A stretch of DNA of 32,844 nucleotides from Bacteroidales bacterium (GTDB lineage: Bacteria > Bacteroidota > Bacteroidia > Bacteroidales > Muribaculaceae), in the NCBI GenBank assembly GCA_020860445.1, contig JAJBUH010000034.1:1-32844 (forward strand). Reading direction: 5' to 3'. Of the stretch, positions 7,795-15,118 are shown one piece after another. A model generated the notes under the pieces. It did no database searches. It was not told where the DNA came from and worked only from the letters and a program-made list of their open reading frames with translations. Position 1 is the stretch's first letter. Every line of letters starts with the position of its first letter. The translations under genes and the position numbers were made by a program.

Positions 7795-8847
7795 TCACAC
7801 CTTGTCTCTCAGGTCGCCTTGGCGCGGGTCTTGACCCACATCGTACCATTTCTTGTCAAGACAGGGTTTCAGCCCGCGCAGCGAGCGTATCTTGTTCTTG
7901 ATGGCCCATTGCAGCGGATGCTTGATGTATTTGTACATCACTGGCGATGCCGTGCCAACCATCCAGCAATTCTTGGGGCATTTCCTGACTAGAGCCCGCA
8001 CTCGCTCAGCCTGCGGGCTGTTCCAAATCTCGTCAAATGATGCCTGCCGGATGTTGCCCATCGATTCCTTCCAGTAGCGCTCCTCCAAGCCGTTGCAAGG
8101 ATACACCTCGCCCCAGGGGTCGATAAAGAAGTTGGCGCTTCCGGCCTCGCAAGGCAGCATTCGCCTTCCGCCCTCGATGTAATTGATCAGGCCCATGTTG
8201 AAGAAAGCTCGGAACCAGCTCTTGGGGTGCTTTTCTTGCAATTGCCACTCAATGAGTTGCTCAAAGTCGGCGCATACCTCTTGGCGGTTGGTCACCTCGT
8301 TGTCCTCTTTGTGGAAATAGTATGAGTTGTGGAACGACGCCGTGGCAAACTCCATGCCCAAGCTCTTGGATAGCTGATACAGGGCCAGCATGTCCTTTGA
8401 GTTGTTGTTCGACACGGTGCAGCCAAAGCCTATGTCCTTGAGACCCATCTCTTTGAGCGTGAGCAGGGTAGAGAGGCCCTTGTCAAAGCCTCCCGGGCGG
8501 CCGCGCAGTTCATCGTTCTTGGCGCTGAGGCCCTCGATCGAGATGCGTATGCCTATGTTGGGGAAACGTTTTGCGATTTCAATCACACGGTCCTGCAGCC
8601 AGCCCGATGTGCTAATGACGATTCTCGAGGTATGCTTGTAGCACTCCTCGATGATTTCAGCCAAGTCGTCGCGCACAAACGGCTCGCCACCGGTCAGGTT
8701 TATGAATTTGAGCTGCGGCAATGAGCGCAAATCGGCAGCTGTAATCTCCTCGCTTTTCTTGGTGGGAAATTTCCAGATGTTGCACATTTTGCACTGCATC
8801 GGGCAGCGGTAGGTTAATATTATAGATGCATCAGTAGGTTTTACCAT
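7795..8847 (-). CDS. radical SAM protein with SPASM-type C-terminus
   Basis: The 350 residues begin with the 4Fe-4S cluster motif Cx3Cx2C (Cys15, Cys19, Cys22 in RCPMQCKMCNIW), followed by NLTGGEPFVRDDL, the GGEP SAM-binding element. The C-terminal third has MLPCEAG, IDPWGEVYPCNG, a KCPKNCW pair and a late Cys, the spacing expected of a SPASM or twitch domain holding auxiliary clusters. Such enzymes use the 5'-deoxyadenosyl radical to modify peptides, or sometimes sugars and cofactors. No short precursor peptide gene is visible beside it. Its position between glycosyltransferases suggests work on a glycan, a lipid carrier or a glycosylated protein, but the substrate is unknown. Confidence 0.87.
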   Translation of the reverse strand: MVKPTDASIILTYRCPMQCKMCNIWKFPTKKSEEITAADLRSLPQLKFINLTGGEPFVRDDLAEIIEECYKHTSRIVISTSGWLQDRVIEIAKRFPNIGIRISIEGLSAKNDELRGRPGGFDKGLSTLLTLKEMGLKDIGFGCTVSNNNSKDMLALYQLSKSLGMEFATASFHNSYYFHKEDNEVTNRQEVCADFEQLIEWQLQEKHPKSWFRAFFNMGLINYIEGGRRMLPCEAGSANFFIDPWGEVYPCNGLEERYWKESMGNIRQASFDEIWNSPQAERVRALVRKCPKNCWMVGTASPVMYKYIKHPLQWAIKNKIRSLRGLKPCLDKKWYDVGQDPRQGDLRDKV

Positions 8848-8956
8848 GTAGGGATCGAGTTGCCCTCTAATTCATTAAGACAACCATATCGATTAACGCT
8901 CATTATGGTGTTTTTATTATCTAAATTGGTGGCAAAAGCAAAAAAAGTTTTAACCA

Positions 8957-10222
8957 CTATTTTTTGGAGGGCTTTGATGGCGCTGGGGCATTTGAGGCGG
9001 TCGAGTCATCAGAGGGGATAGTCGATGTATCTGAGGTATCAGGTGTCTCTGTTGGCTCAGCGGCTGGCTCGGGGCTATCAGCAGGGCCGAAGATGAATTG
9101 CAGCTCCTGGTCAATCTCCTTGGATTGGCGCTTGAGCAGTTGGTCGAGGCGCTTTTTGCCCTCATACACCAGGCGGGCGCGCAGGTCCTCGTTGAGGTCG
9201 ATCTGCAGTATGCGATTGGCCAGGTCGTCGGTATTGGTGGGCGAGAAATACAGGGCAGCCGATGCGCACACCTCGGGGATGCTGGCGGCGGTCGATGCTA
9301 TCACCGGCACCTCGCAAGCCATAGCCTTGAGGGGCGGGTAGCCAAATCCCTCGTTGAGCGACGGATACACCAGGCAGAAGGCTTCGCTGTAGTATTTGCG
9401 CAATTCCTCGATTGGCACATTGTTCATAAACATAAAGCGGTCTTTGTTCTTCACAGCTCGGCGCAGGTTGATGCGCTGGCAGCCAGTCACCACCACGCGG
9501 CGCCCCTTGAGGCGTCCGTCCGAGAACAGGCGGTCAAATGTCTTGATGGCTCTGTATATGTTTTTCTCATATCGGTTGGCGTTGAGCATCAAGAAATAGT
9601 CGCTGATCATTGGCGCGGGTTTGAGGCCGTTGACCGAGAATGGCGAATAATACACCCTGATGTCGCGCGGTTTGAGCGATGGGAAATAGTTGAGCAGCGC
9701 GTATTTGGTGTGGTCTGACACAGTAATCAATTTGACATTGGGCAGACTGATCAGGCGCTGAAACTCTTTGAGCTTCTGCGACTGTATCTTGCGAGCCATG
9801 TGCTTTGGAAAATGCTTGCCCACGAATCTGACCCAGGCGCGCCGCTCGGTGCGCCACGCGTTTTCGTCCCATGGTAGCTCTACCTTGCGTAATCCGTGTA
9901 TTACGCCCACCAGCTGCGCCTTGCATGGGTAGTCGTAATAGGGGTAGGGGAGCACCGAGAAGAATCGGTCAAATCCCTCGCTGTCAATCAGATTGTATAG
10001 CTGCGCCTTGTTGTCGACATTATGCACCCGCTCGGATGGCATCTTCTTGAGCAGCTTTGACAGTTCGTCATCGGTATAATAGTTGTTGAAAAGCACGATG
10101 TCGAACACGTAGCCTTTGTCCAAGGCCTCGCGCAAGAGGTTTCGGGAGTATTCTGCTCCGCCATGGAATTGGTCCTTGGTTTCGTATTGGCAAGCGATGC
10201 CGTCAAACAGTACTTTTTTCAT
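8957..10222 (-). CDS. GT4-like glycosyltransferase, paralogue B, with disordered C-terminal tail
   Basis: The 421 residues match the 4394-5536 product from MKKVLFDGIACQ to LQFIFG. Shared landmarks are GGAEYSRNLL, the VIHGLRKVELPWDENAWR segment, TVSDHTKYALLNYFPSLKPRDIRVYY, LNANRYEKNIY and IPEVCASAA. The EX7E element again has Lys in place of the second Glu (EGFGYPPLKAMAC). Unlike paralogue A it carries about 40 extra residues at the C-terminus rich in Pro, Ser, Thr, Asp and Ala (PADSPEPAAEPTETPDTSD), which should be disordered. An in-frame ATG lies 17 codons upstream, but the paralogue's N-terminus favours 10222. It is probably the first gene of the - strand glycan operon. I found no convincing promoter before it. 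Confidence 0.87.
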   Translation of the reverse strand: MKKVLFDGIACQYETKDQFHGGAEYSRNLLREALDKGYVFDIVLFNNYYTDDELSKLLKKMPSERVHNVDNKAQLYNLIDSEGFDRFFSVLPYPYYDYPCKAQLVGVIHGLRKVELPWDENAWRTERRAWVRFVGKHFPKHMARKIQSQKLKEFQRLISLPNVKLITVSDHTKYALLNYFPSLKPRDIRVYYSPFSVNGLKPAPMISDYFLMLNANRYEKNIYRAIKTFDRLFSDGRLKGRRVVVTGCQRINLRRAVKNKDRFMFMNNVPIEELRKYYSEAFCLVYPSLNEGFGYPPLKAMACEVPVIASTAASIPEVCASAALYFSPTNTDDLANRILQIDLNEDLRARLVYEGKKRLDQLLKRQSKEIDQELQFIFGPADSPEPAAEPTETPDTSDTSTIPSDDSTASNAPAPSKPSKK

Positions 10223-10298
10223 TCTTGTGTCTGTGTTTAGATTCCTCATAAATAGTTGACACATATAAAACAATTAAATCAATAAAAAGCTAATTCCC

Positions 10299-10400
10299 TA
10301 CCTAAAATTAGGTATTTTCTTAAGTGCCCACGCGCTTAGCGCGTGGGCGCTTGGGAGGGGAGCAATATGTCTATGCTATGTGAAACAACCCCTACGGGGT
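10299..10400. repeat. three short hairpins between divergent genes
   Basis: Bases 10299-10314 read TACCTAAAATTAGGTA and are followed by TTTTCTT. Bases 10326-10348 form a perfect 10-bp hairpin, GCCCACGCGC-TTA-GCGCGTGGGC. Bases 10388-10400 form ACCCC-TAC-GGGGT. The gap 10223-10734 separates the divergent glycan and arginine clusters and contains no gene I can support. These hairpins are on the glycan side of the arginine promoter candidate. Confidence 0.7.
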
Positions 10401-10468
10401 AGCCATGATGGTAACACACGGGGTAAGATGTAAAATTTTTACAAAACCGAGCCTTTTTGCATTATTTT

Positions 10469-10500
10469 GTTGGTCATGTCAAGAAAAAACTGTAATTTTG
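10469..10500 (+). promoter_or_regulatory. candidate Bacteroidota promoter for the arginine cluster
   Basis: TAATTTTG at 10493-10500 matches the -7 consensus TAnnTTTG of Bacteroidota sigma-ABfr promoters. GTTG at 10469-10472, 20 bases upstream, is a fair -33 element, and a TTTG overlaps it at 10466. Transcription would start near 10507 and leave a leader of about 230 bases before the GNAT gene. No ArgR operator could be identified with confidence. Confidence 0.5.
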
Positions 10501-10506
10501 CGTTGT

Positions 10507-10734
10507 AATTAAAGATTAAGGTTTTCCAATAGATATAACATACGCCCAATGACAAGCATCGCCGATACCCATTCGTATCTCCGCCGCACTGTGAAAGTCC
10601 GACGATGATGCTCTGTGCGCTCAGGCGAATATCCCGATGCGGCCCGATGCGACGGGTCAAGCCCTCTCAATCCTGAGGGCTGTCTGGTTTGTTATTTTAC
10701 ATTTTTCATTTTACATTTTTCATTTTTCTTTGTC
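10507..10734 (+). other. untranslated leader of the arginine cluster
   Basis: This is non-coding sequence between the promoter candidate and the GNAT start. It contains a 7-bp hairpin, AGCCCTC/GAGGGCT at 10660-10681, followed by a T-rich stretch and the TTTTTCATTTTT tract at 10693-10730. The T-rich stretch does not begin directly after the stem, so attenuation is possible but not shown. No short reading frame rich in Arg codons stands out. Confidence 0.4.
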
Positions 10735-11358
10735 ATGTCGTCAACTTCGATCAAGGTGACGCGAGCCGCCAAAGAGCATGCGGCCCACGCTCCACGTATT
10801 TGCCAGTTGATTTACGAATCGGCGCTGCAGCGAGGCACTGGTATTGCTCGCCGCAGCCCAGAGTATATTGCCGAAAAGATAGCCTCGGGCAAGGCGGTAG
10901 TGGCCATGGATGGTGACAAGCTCGTGGGTTTCAGCTATATCGAATGTTGGGACCACGGCGACTATGTAGCCACCTCGGGCCTTATTGTCGATCCCGAATA
11001 TCGTCACTTGGGCCTGGCTGGCCGCATCAAGGAGTGTACGTTCAAGCTGGCACGCGAGCGTTTTCCCTACGCCAAGATTTTCTCCATTACCACCTCGCTG
11101 CCGGTGATGAAGCTCAACACGCGCCTTGGCTACAAGCCAGTGACATTTTCTGAGCTTACCAAGGACGAACAATTCTGGAAGGGCTGCGAGGGTTGTGTCA
11201 ACTATGATGTGCTGCAACGCAACGGCGCTGTGCGCTGCATCTGCACCGGCATGCTCTACGACCCCGAGGAGGCTCGCCCCAACCGTTCGCGCCTCTTCCC
11301 GGTCCTTATCAACCTCAAGCGCCGCCTCAAAAACCTCTTCCTCAAGACTCGTCCCTAA
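10735..11358 (+). CDS. GNAT N-acyltransferase, probable N-acylglutamate synthase of the arginine pathway
   Basis: The 207-residue protein has the GNAT fold: VVAMDGDKLVGFSYIE, then TSGLIVDPEYRHLGLAGRI with the acyl-CoA pyrophosphate loop RxxGxA at 90-95, then ITTSLPVMKLNTRLGYKPV. A Cys-rich end (GCEGCVNYDVL, AVRCICTGM) follows. A longer frame opens at 10615, but its extra residues come from low-complexity intergenic sequence, so I take ATG 10735. It is first in the arginine cluster, which otherwise lacks the enzyme that acylates glutamate. From memory, the equivalent gene beside argG in Bacteroides has been implicated by mutant fitness in N-succinylglutamate synthesis. That makes succinyl-CoA:glutamate transfer the best inference. 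The sequence itself shows only a GNAT enzyme. Confidence 0.8.
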   Translation: MSSTSIKVTRAAKEHAAHAPRICQLIYESALQRGTGIARRSPEYIAEKIASGKAVVAMDGDKLVGFSYIECWDHGDYVATSGLIVDPEYRHLGLAGRIKECTFKLARERFPYAKIFSITTSLPVMKLNTRLGYKPVTFSELTKDEQFWKGCEGCVNYDVLQRNGAVRCICTGMLYDPEEARPNRSRLFPVLINLKRRLKNLFLKTRP

Positions 11359-11365
11359 GTCGGAG

Positions 11366-11437
11366 CCACCACTTCAGTGGTGGAATGGTACTCAAGCCCT
11401 TCCTCAGGGCAGTCGAGTGCCACGAGCTTTAAGCTCG
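11366..11437 (+). repeat. three-hairpin block between the GNAT gene and argG
   Basis: Three stems lie in 72 bases: CCACCACT-TC-AGTGGTGG (11366-11383), GCCCT-TCCTC-AGGGC (11396-11410) and CGAGC-TTTAA-GCTCG (11423-11437). GGTACTC and GAGTGCC flank the middle stem and can extend it. The block fills most of the 118-base gap and resembles in style, though not in sequence, the modules further down the cluster. Confidence 0.75.
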
Positions 11438-11476
11438 GAGTCCCCAATTCAGTAAAAATTATAATCCCCAATAGGT

Positions 11477-12673
11477 ATGAAAAAAGTAGTAGTAGCATTT
11501 AGCGGAGGCCTCGACACCTCCTACACAGTGATGTATCTGGCCAAGGAGCTGGGATACGAAGTGCACGCAGCTTGCGCCAACACCGGCGGTTTCTCTGACG
11601 AGCAGCTTCGCCGCAACGAAGAAAACGCCTACAAGCTCGGCGCCAAGAGCTATGTCACCCTCGATGTGACCCAAGAATATTATGAGAAGAGCTTGCGCTA
11701 CATGATCTTCGGCAATGTGATGCGCAACAATTGCTATCCCATCTCGGTATCGTCAGAGCGCATATTCCAGGCCATCGCTATTGCTCGCTACGCCAAGGAG
11801 ATTGGAGCCGATGCCATCGCTCACGGTTCCACCGGCGCCGGCAACGACCAAATCCGTTTTGACATGACATTCCTGGTGATGGCTCCCGGCGTGGAGATTA
11901 TCACCCTCACTCGCGACAAGGCCTTGTCGCGCCAAGAGGAGGTCGATTTCCTCAATAAGCACGGATTCCACGCCGACTTTGCCAAACTCAAATACTCATA
12001 CAATGTGGGCATCTGGGGCACCAGCATCTGCGGCGGCGAAATCCTCGACCCCTCAAAGGGACTGCCCGAAGAGGCATACCTCAAGCACGCCACCAAGCAC
12101 GGCGAAGAAGAGCTACACATCACCTTTGACAAAGGCGAAATCGTGGCCGTCAATGGCGAGCAATTTACCGACAAGGTCAAGGCTATCCAGAAAATCGAAG
12201 AGATTGGCGCTGCCTACGCCATTGGTCGCGACTGCAACGTGGGCGATACCATCATCGGCATCAAGGGCCGCGTGGCTTTTGAGGCTGCAGCTCCCAAGCT
12301 CATCATCGAGGCTCACCGTCTGCTCGAAAAGCACACCCTGAGCAAGTGGCAACAGTACTGGAAGGACCAAGTGGCCAACTGGTACGGAATGTTCCTGCAC
12401 GAGAGCCAGTATCTCGAGCCGGTGATGACCGACATGGAGGCGATGATGCTCAGCTCGCAGCGCAATGTGAGCGGCACCGCCATCCTCAAGCTGCGTCCCT
12501 ACGGATTTGAGACCGTGGGCGTAGACAGTCCCAACGACCTGCTCAAGTCTAAGCTGGGCGAATACGGCGAGATGCAGCACGGCTGGACAGCCGAAGAGGC
12601 CAAGGGATTTATCAAAGTTTTGTCAACCCCATTGAGAGTATATTATGGAATCCACCCAAATGAAGAAAGATAA
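11477..12673 (+). CDS. argG: argininosuccinate synthase
   Basis: The enzyme condenses citrulline and aspartate using ATP, the seventh step of arginine synthesis in the cytoplasm. The 398 residues match the family length. The N-type ATP pyrophosphatase loop is AFSGGLDTS (7-15), followed by RNNCYPISVSSERIFQ, the HGSTGAGNDQIRFD substrate loop and EVDFLNKHGF. The annotated start gives the canonical N-terminus MKKVVVAFSGG. Placing argG directly behind the GNAT gene and before argC is usual for Bacteroidota arginine clusters. The last 29 bases overlap the argC reading frame, which suggests translational coupling. Confidence 0.97.
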   Translation: MKKVVVAFSGGLDTSYTVMYLAKELGYEVHAACANTGGFSDEQLRRNEENAYKLGAKSYVTLDVTQEYYEKSLRYMIFGNVMRNNCYPISVSSERIFQAIAIARYAKEIGADAIAHGSTGAGNDQIRFDMTFLVMAPGVEIITLTRDKALSRQEEVDFLNKHGFHADFAKLKYSYNVGIWGTSICGGEILDPSKGLPEEAYLKHATKHGEEELHITFDKGEIVAVNGEQFTDKVKAIQKIEEIGAAYAIGRDCNVGDTIIGIKGRVAFEAAAPKLIIEAHRLLEKHTLSKWQQYWKDQVANWYGMFLHESQYLEPVMTDMEAMMLSSQRNVSGTAILKLRPYGFETVGVDSPNDLLKSKLGEYGEMQHGWTAEEAKGFIKVLSTPLRVYYGIHPNEER

Positions 12674-13682
12674 CTCAGCCCCTCAGGCAGCCCCCCAGCC
12701 CCCTAAAGGGGGAGTGGCTAAGTGGCAGGTTGGGATTATTGGGGCGGCTGGCTATACGGCTGGCGAGCTGATGAGGGTGCTGGTCAATCATCCTAATGTG
12801 GAGTTGGCTTGGGCGCATAGCGAGAGCCAAGCCGGACTGCCGGTGGCCAAGGTGCACTCGGGTCTGGTGGGCGACACCGACCTGTGTTTTACCGACACTG
12901 TCGACCTCGATGGCATCGATGTGCTGTTTCTGTGCTCGGCTCACGGCAAAAGCCGCGAGTTTTGGGCCGAACATGAGCGTCCCGAGCATCTGCGCGTGAT
13001 TGGCCTGGCCCAGGACTATCGCGACGAGAGCGATGGGTATGTCTACGGTCTGCCCGAGGTCAATCGCGACCGTATCGCTGGCGCCCAGCTGGTAGCCAAT
13101 CCCGGTTGCTTCGCTACCGCTTTGCAGTTGGCTTTGTTGCCATTGGCAAGCGCCGGAGTGCTTGATGCCGACATAAATGTCACGGCTATTACTGGATCTA
13201 CTGGCGCTGGCGTAAAGCCCTCAGCCACTACCCATTTCTCCTGGCGCGACAATAATATCAGTGTCTATAAGGCATTTACGCATCAGCATCTGGCCGAAAT
13301 CAACCGCACCCTGCAGCATCTGCAGCCTGGCTATCGCGGCAACCTCAATTTCTTGCCTATGCGCGGCGATTTCCCGCGTGGCATTTATGCCGCAGCATAT
13401 ATCAACACGCCCATTACTGGGCTTGAGGCCAAGAAGCTGTATGAGGATTTTTATCGCGATGCGCCTTTTACCCACGTCATCGACAAGACAGTGGATATGA
13501 AACAGGCTGTCAACACCAACAAGGCCCTGCTCAATGTAGAGAAATATGGCGACTTGCTGCTCGTGACCTGCGCTATCGACAATCTGCTCAAAGGCGCCTC
13601 AGGCCAAGCAGTGCAGAACATGAATCTCATGCTCGGCCTCCCCGAGGACACGGCCCTGAGATTAAAAGCCAGCGGCTTTTAG
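12645..13682 (+). CDS. argC: N-acyl-gamma-glutamyl-phosphate reductase
   Basis: The enzyme reduces N-acylglutamyl 5-phosphate to the semialdehyde with NADPH. The core begins QVGIIGAAGYTAGELMRVL (nucleotide-binding GxxGxxG), and the catalytic Cys is in NPGCFATALQ (Cys155 from this start). ITGSTGAG and FLPMRGDFPRGI follow. Family members normally start just before VGIIGA, but this frame opens 26 codons earlier, inside the end of argG. The extension (SAPQAAPQPPKGG) is encoded by the palindrome CCCCCTAAAGGGGG and its flanks. Other possible starts are ATG 12660 and GTG 12714, the second of which would give a normal N-terminus right after GGGGGA. I keep the longest frame but the start is uncertain. 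Confidence 0.93.
   Translation: MESTQMKKDNSAPQAAPQPPKGGVAKWQVGIIGAAGYTAGELMRVLVNHPNVELAWAHSESQAGLPVAKVHSGLVGDTDLCFTDTVDLDGIDVLFLCSAHGKSREFWAEHERPEHLRVIGLAQDYRDESDGYVYGLPEVNRDRIAGAQLVANPGCFATALQLALLPLASAGVLDADINVTAITGSTGAGVKPSATTHFSWRDNNISVYKAFTHQHLAEINRTLQHLQPGYRGNLNFLPMRGDFPRGIYAAAYINTPITGLEAKKLYEDFYRDAPFTHVIDKTVDMKQAVNTNKALLNVEKYGDLLLVTCAIDNLLKGASGQAVQNMNLMLGLPEDTALRLKASGF
12699..12712 (+). repeat. palindrome CCCCCTAAAGGGGG inside the argC 5' end
   Basis: A 5-bp G-C stem with a TAAA loop lies just after the argG stop and within the open frame of argC. It encodes part of the proline/glycine stretch PQPPKGG. Short palindromes of this form are typical of intergenic DNA in this window. Confidence 0.7.
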
Positions 13683-13684
13683 TA

Positions 13685-13808
13685 GATAAGGCGCTGGCGC
13701 GCAGATAAGGCGCCTAAGGCGCGATAAGGCCGCGCTCGCGCGACAGATAAATAGATTTGGCGAGCGGGGTCTGGATAGGGGCTACTGTGCGGGCCAGTTT
13801 GTGGCCCG
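13685..13808 (+). repeat. composite palindromic module, argC-argD gap
   Basis: The order is GATAAGGCGC words (13685 and 13704), GGCGCCTAAGGCGC, AGGCCGCGCTCGCGCG, GACAGATAAATAGATT, then the 20-base word at 13770-13789 with one mismatch, then the hairpin CGGGCCA-GTTTG-TGGCCCG (13790-13808). The same parts in the same order fill the argD-argF' gap. The module starts two bases after the argC stop. Confidence 0.85.
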
Positions 13809-13858
13809 ATCCTCTGGTTGGCCTTTACTTATTACTCATTACTTATTACTTGATAGAT

Positions 13859-14980
13859 ATGGATCTATTTGATGTCTACTCATTATATGATATCGAGCCG
13901 GTGCGGGGTTCGGGCAGCTATGTGTATGATGCCGATGGCACCGAGTATCTCGATCTCTATGGCGGCCATGCCGTGATTTCGATTGGCCATGCCCATCCCC
14001 ATTACGTAAAGGCCATTGCCGACCAGGCTGCGCGCATCGGCTTTTACTCCAATTCGGTGCAAAACTCGCTGCAGCGCCAGCTGGCTCTGCGCATCGGCGC
14101 GGCCTCGGGATATGAGGATTACCACGCTTTTTTCTGCAACTCGGGAGCCGAGGCCAACGAAAATGCCCTCAAACTCGCATCTTTCCATACCGGCAAGCCT
14201 CGCGTAGTGGCATTCTCCAAGGCTTTTCATGGGCGCACATCTGGCGCGGTTGCCATCACTGACAATCCGGCGATACAGTCGCCGTTTAACGCTACGCCCA
14301 ATGTCACTTTTTGTCCGCTCGGCGACATCGATGCGGTTGAGCAAGAATTGACCAAGGGCGATGTGGCGGCAGTGATCATCGAGGGCATCCAGGGCGTGAG
14401 TGGCATACACGAGCCAGGTGATGACTTCTTGCGTGCGCTGCGTTCGCTTACCAGCAAATACGGCGTGTCGCTCATCCTCGATGAGATACAGAGCGGATAT
14501 GGGCGCTCGGGCCAATTCTTCGCTCATCAGCAGTCTGGCATTCGTCCCGACCTTATCACTTGCGCCAAGGGCATCGCCAATGGCTTTCCGATGGGTGCAG
14601 TGCTGATATCGCCTGAATTTCAGGCTAAAAAGGGTATGCTCGGCACCACTTTTGGCGGTTCGCAGCTTGCCTGCGCCGCCGCTATCGCCGTGCTTGATGT
14701 GATTGAGCAAGATCATCTGATTGAAAACGCCGCTCGTGTTGGCGAGCATCTTATCTCTGAGCTCAAGCAAATCCCAGGCATCAAGGATGTGCGCGGCCAA
14801 GGCCTGATGATTGGCTTTGACATCGACGGCGCCCCCGAGATTAGAAAGCGCCTGCTCTTTGACGACCACATCTTTACCGGCGCCGCCGGCACTGGCACGA
14901 TCCGCCTGCTCCCAGCCCTGAGCCTATCTATGGCTCAGGCCGATAAGGCGCTGAGTGCGATAAGAGCTATCGCTGGATAA
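13859..14980 (+). CDS. argD: N-acylornithine aminotransferase
   Basis: This PLP enzyme moves the amino group of glutamate to N-acylglutamate semialdehyde, giving N-acylornithine. The 373 residues show class III aminotransferase marks: YLDLYGGHAVISIGHAHP, FFCNSGAEANENALKLA, KAFHGRT, ILDEIQSGYGRSG, and the PLP Lys237 in TCAKGIANGFPMG. The frame is open from 13757, but residues before MDLFDVYSLYDIEP come from the upstream repeat, so ATG 13859 is the start. The last codons and the stop lie in GATAAGGCGC repeats: the TAA at 14978-14980 is itself part of a GGATAAGGCGCC module. Family context suggests N-succinyl rather than N-acetyl substrates. Confidence 0.95.
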   Translation: MDLFDVYSLYDIEPVRGSGSYVYDADGTEYLDLYGGHAVISIGHAHPHYVKAIADQAARIGFYSNSVQNSLQRQLALRIGAASGYEDYHAFFCNSGAEANENALKLASFHTGKPRVVAFSKAFHGRTSGAVAITDNPAIQSPFNATPNVTFCPLGDIDAVEQELTKGDVAAVIIEGIQGVSGIHEPGDDFLRALRSLTSKYGVSLILDEIQSGYGRSGQFFAHQQSGIRPDLITCAKGIANGFPMGAVLISPEFQAKKGMLGTTFGGSQLACAAAIAVLDVIEQDHLIENAARVGEHLISELKQIPGIKDVRGQGLMIGFDIDGAPEIRKRLLFDDHIFTGAAGTGTIRLLPALSLSMAQADKALSAIRAIAG

Positions 14981-15094
14981 GGCGCCTGTGGCGCAGATAA
15001 GGCCGCGCTCGCGCGGCAGATAAATAGATTAAAAGGCAACAGCAGAGCGTGCCTGGATAGCGGCTACTGTGCCGAGCCAGTTTGTGGCCTGAGA
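14976..15094 (+). repeat. composite palindromic module, argD-argF' gap
   Basis: GATAAGGCGCCTGTGGCGC, AGATAAGGCCGCGCTCGCGC and GGCAGATAAATAGATT (14976-15030) repeat the module of the argC-argD gap almost exactly. The 20-base word follows at 15052-15071 with one mismatch, then a weaker GAGCCAGTTTGTGGCCT hairpin. The argD stop codon lies inside the first word. Confidence 0.85.
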
Positions 15095-15118
15095 TTCCTA
15101 ATTATTAATAATATAGCT

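Noticed and set aside
10507..10734. Riboswitch or Arg leader peptide in the arginine leader
   Set aside because: I recognise no known riboswitch core and no short frame with clustered Arg codons. Only a 7-bp hairpin and a T-rich tract are present.
13752..13759. TAGATTTG as an internal promoter before argD
   Set aside because: It matches TAnnTTTG, but no TTTG or TTG lies 19-21 bases upstream and the matching module before argF' lacks TTTG. It is more likely part of the repeat.
13883..14869. 328-codon open frame antisense to argD
   Set aside because: It is the mirror of a GC-rich, strongly conserved coding sequence and has no family features. Long antisense frames also shadow argF', argE and the paralogous transferase.
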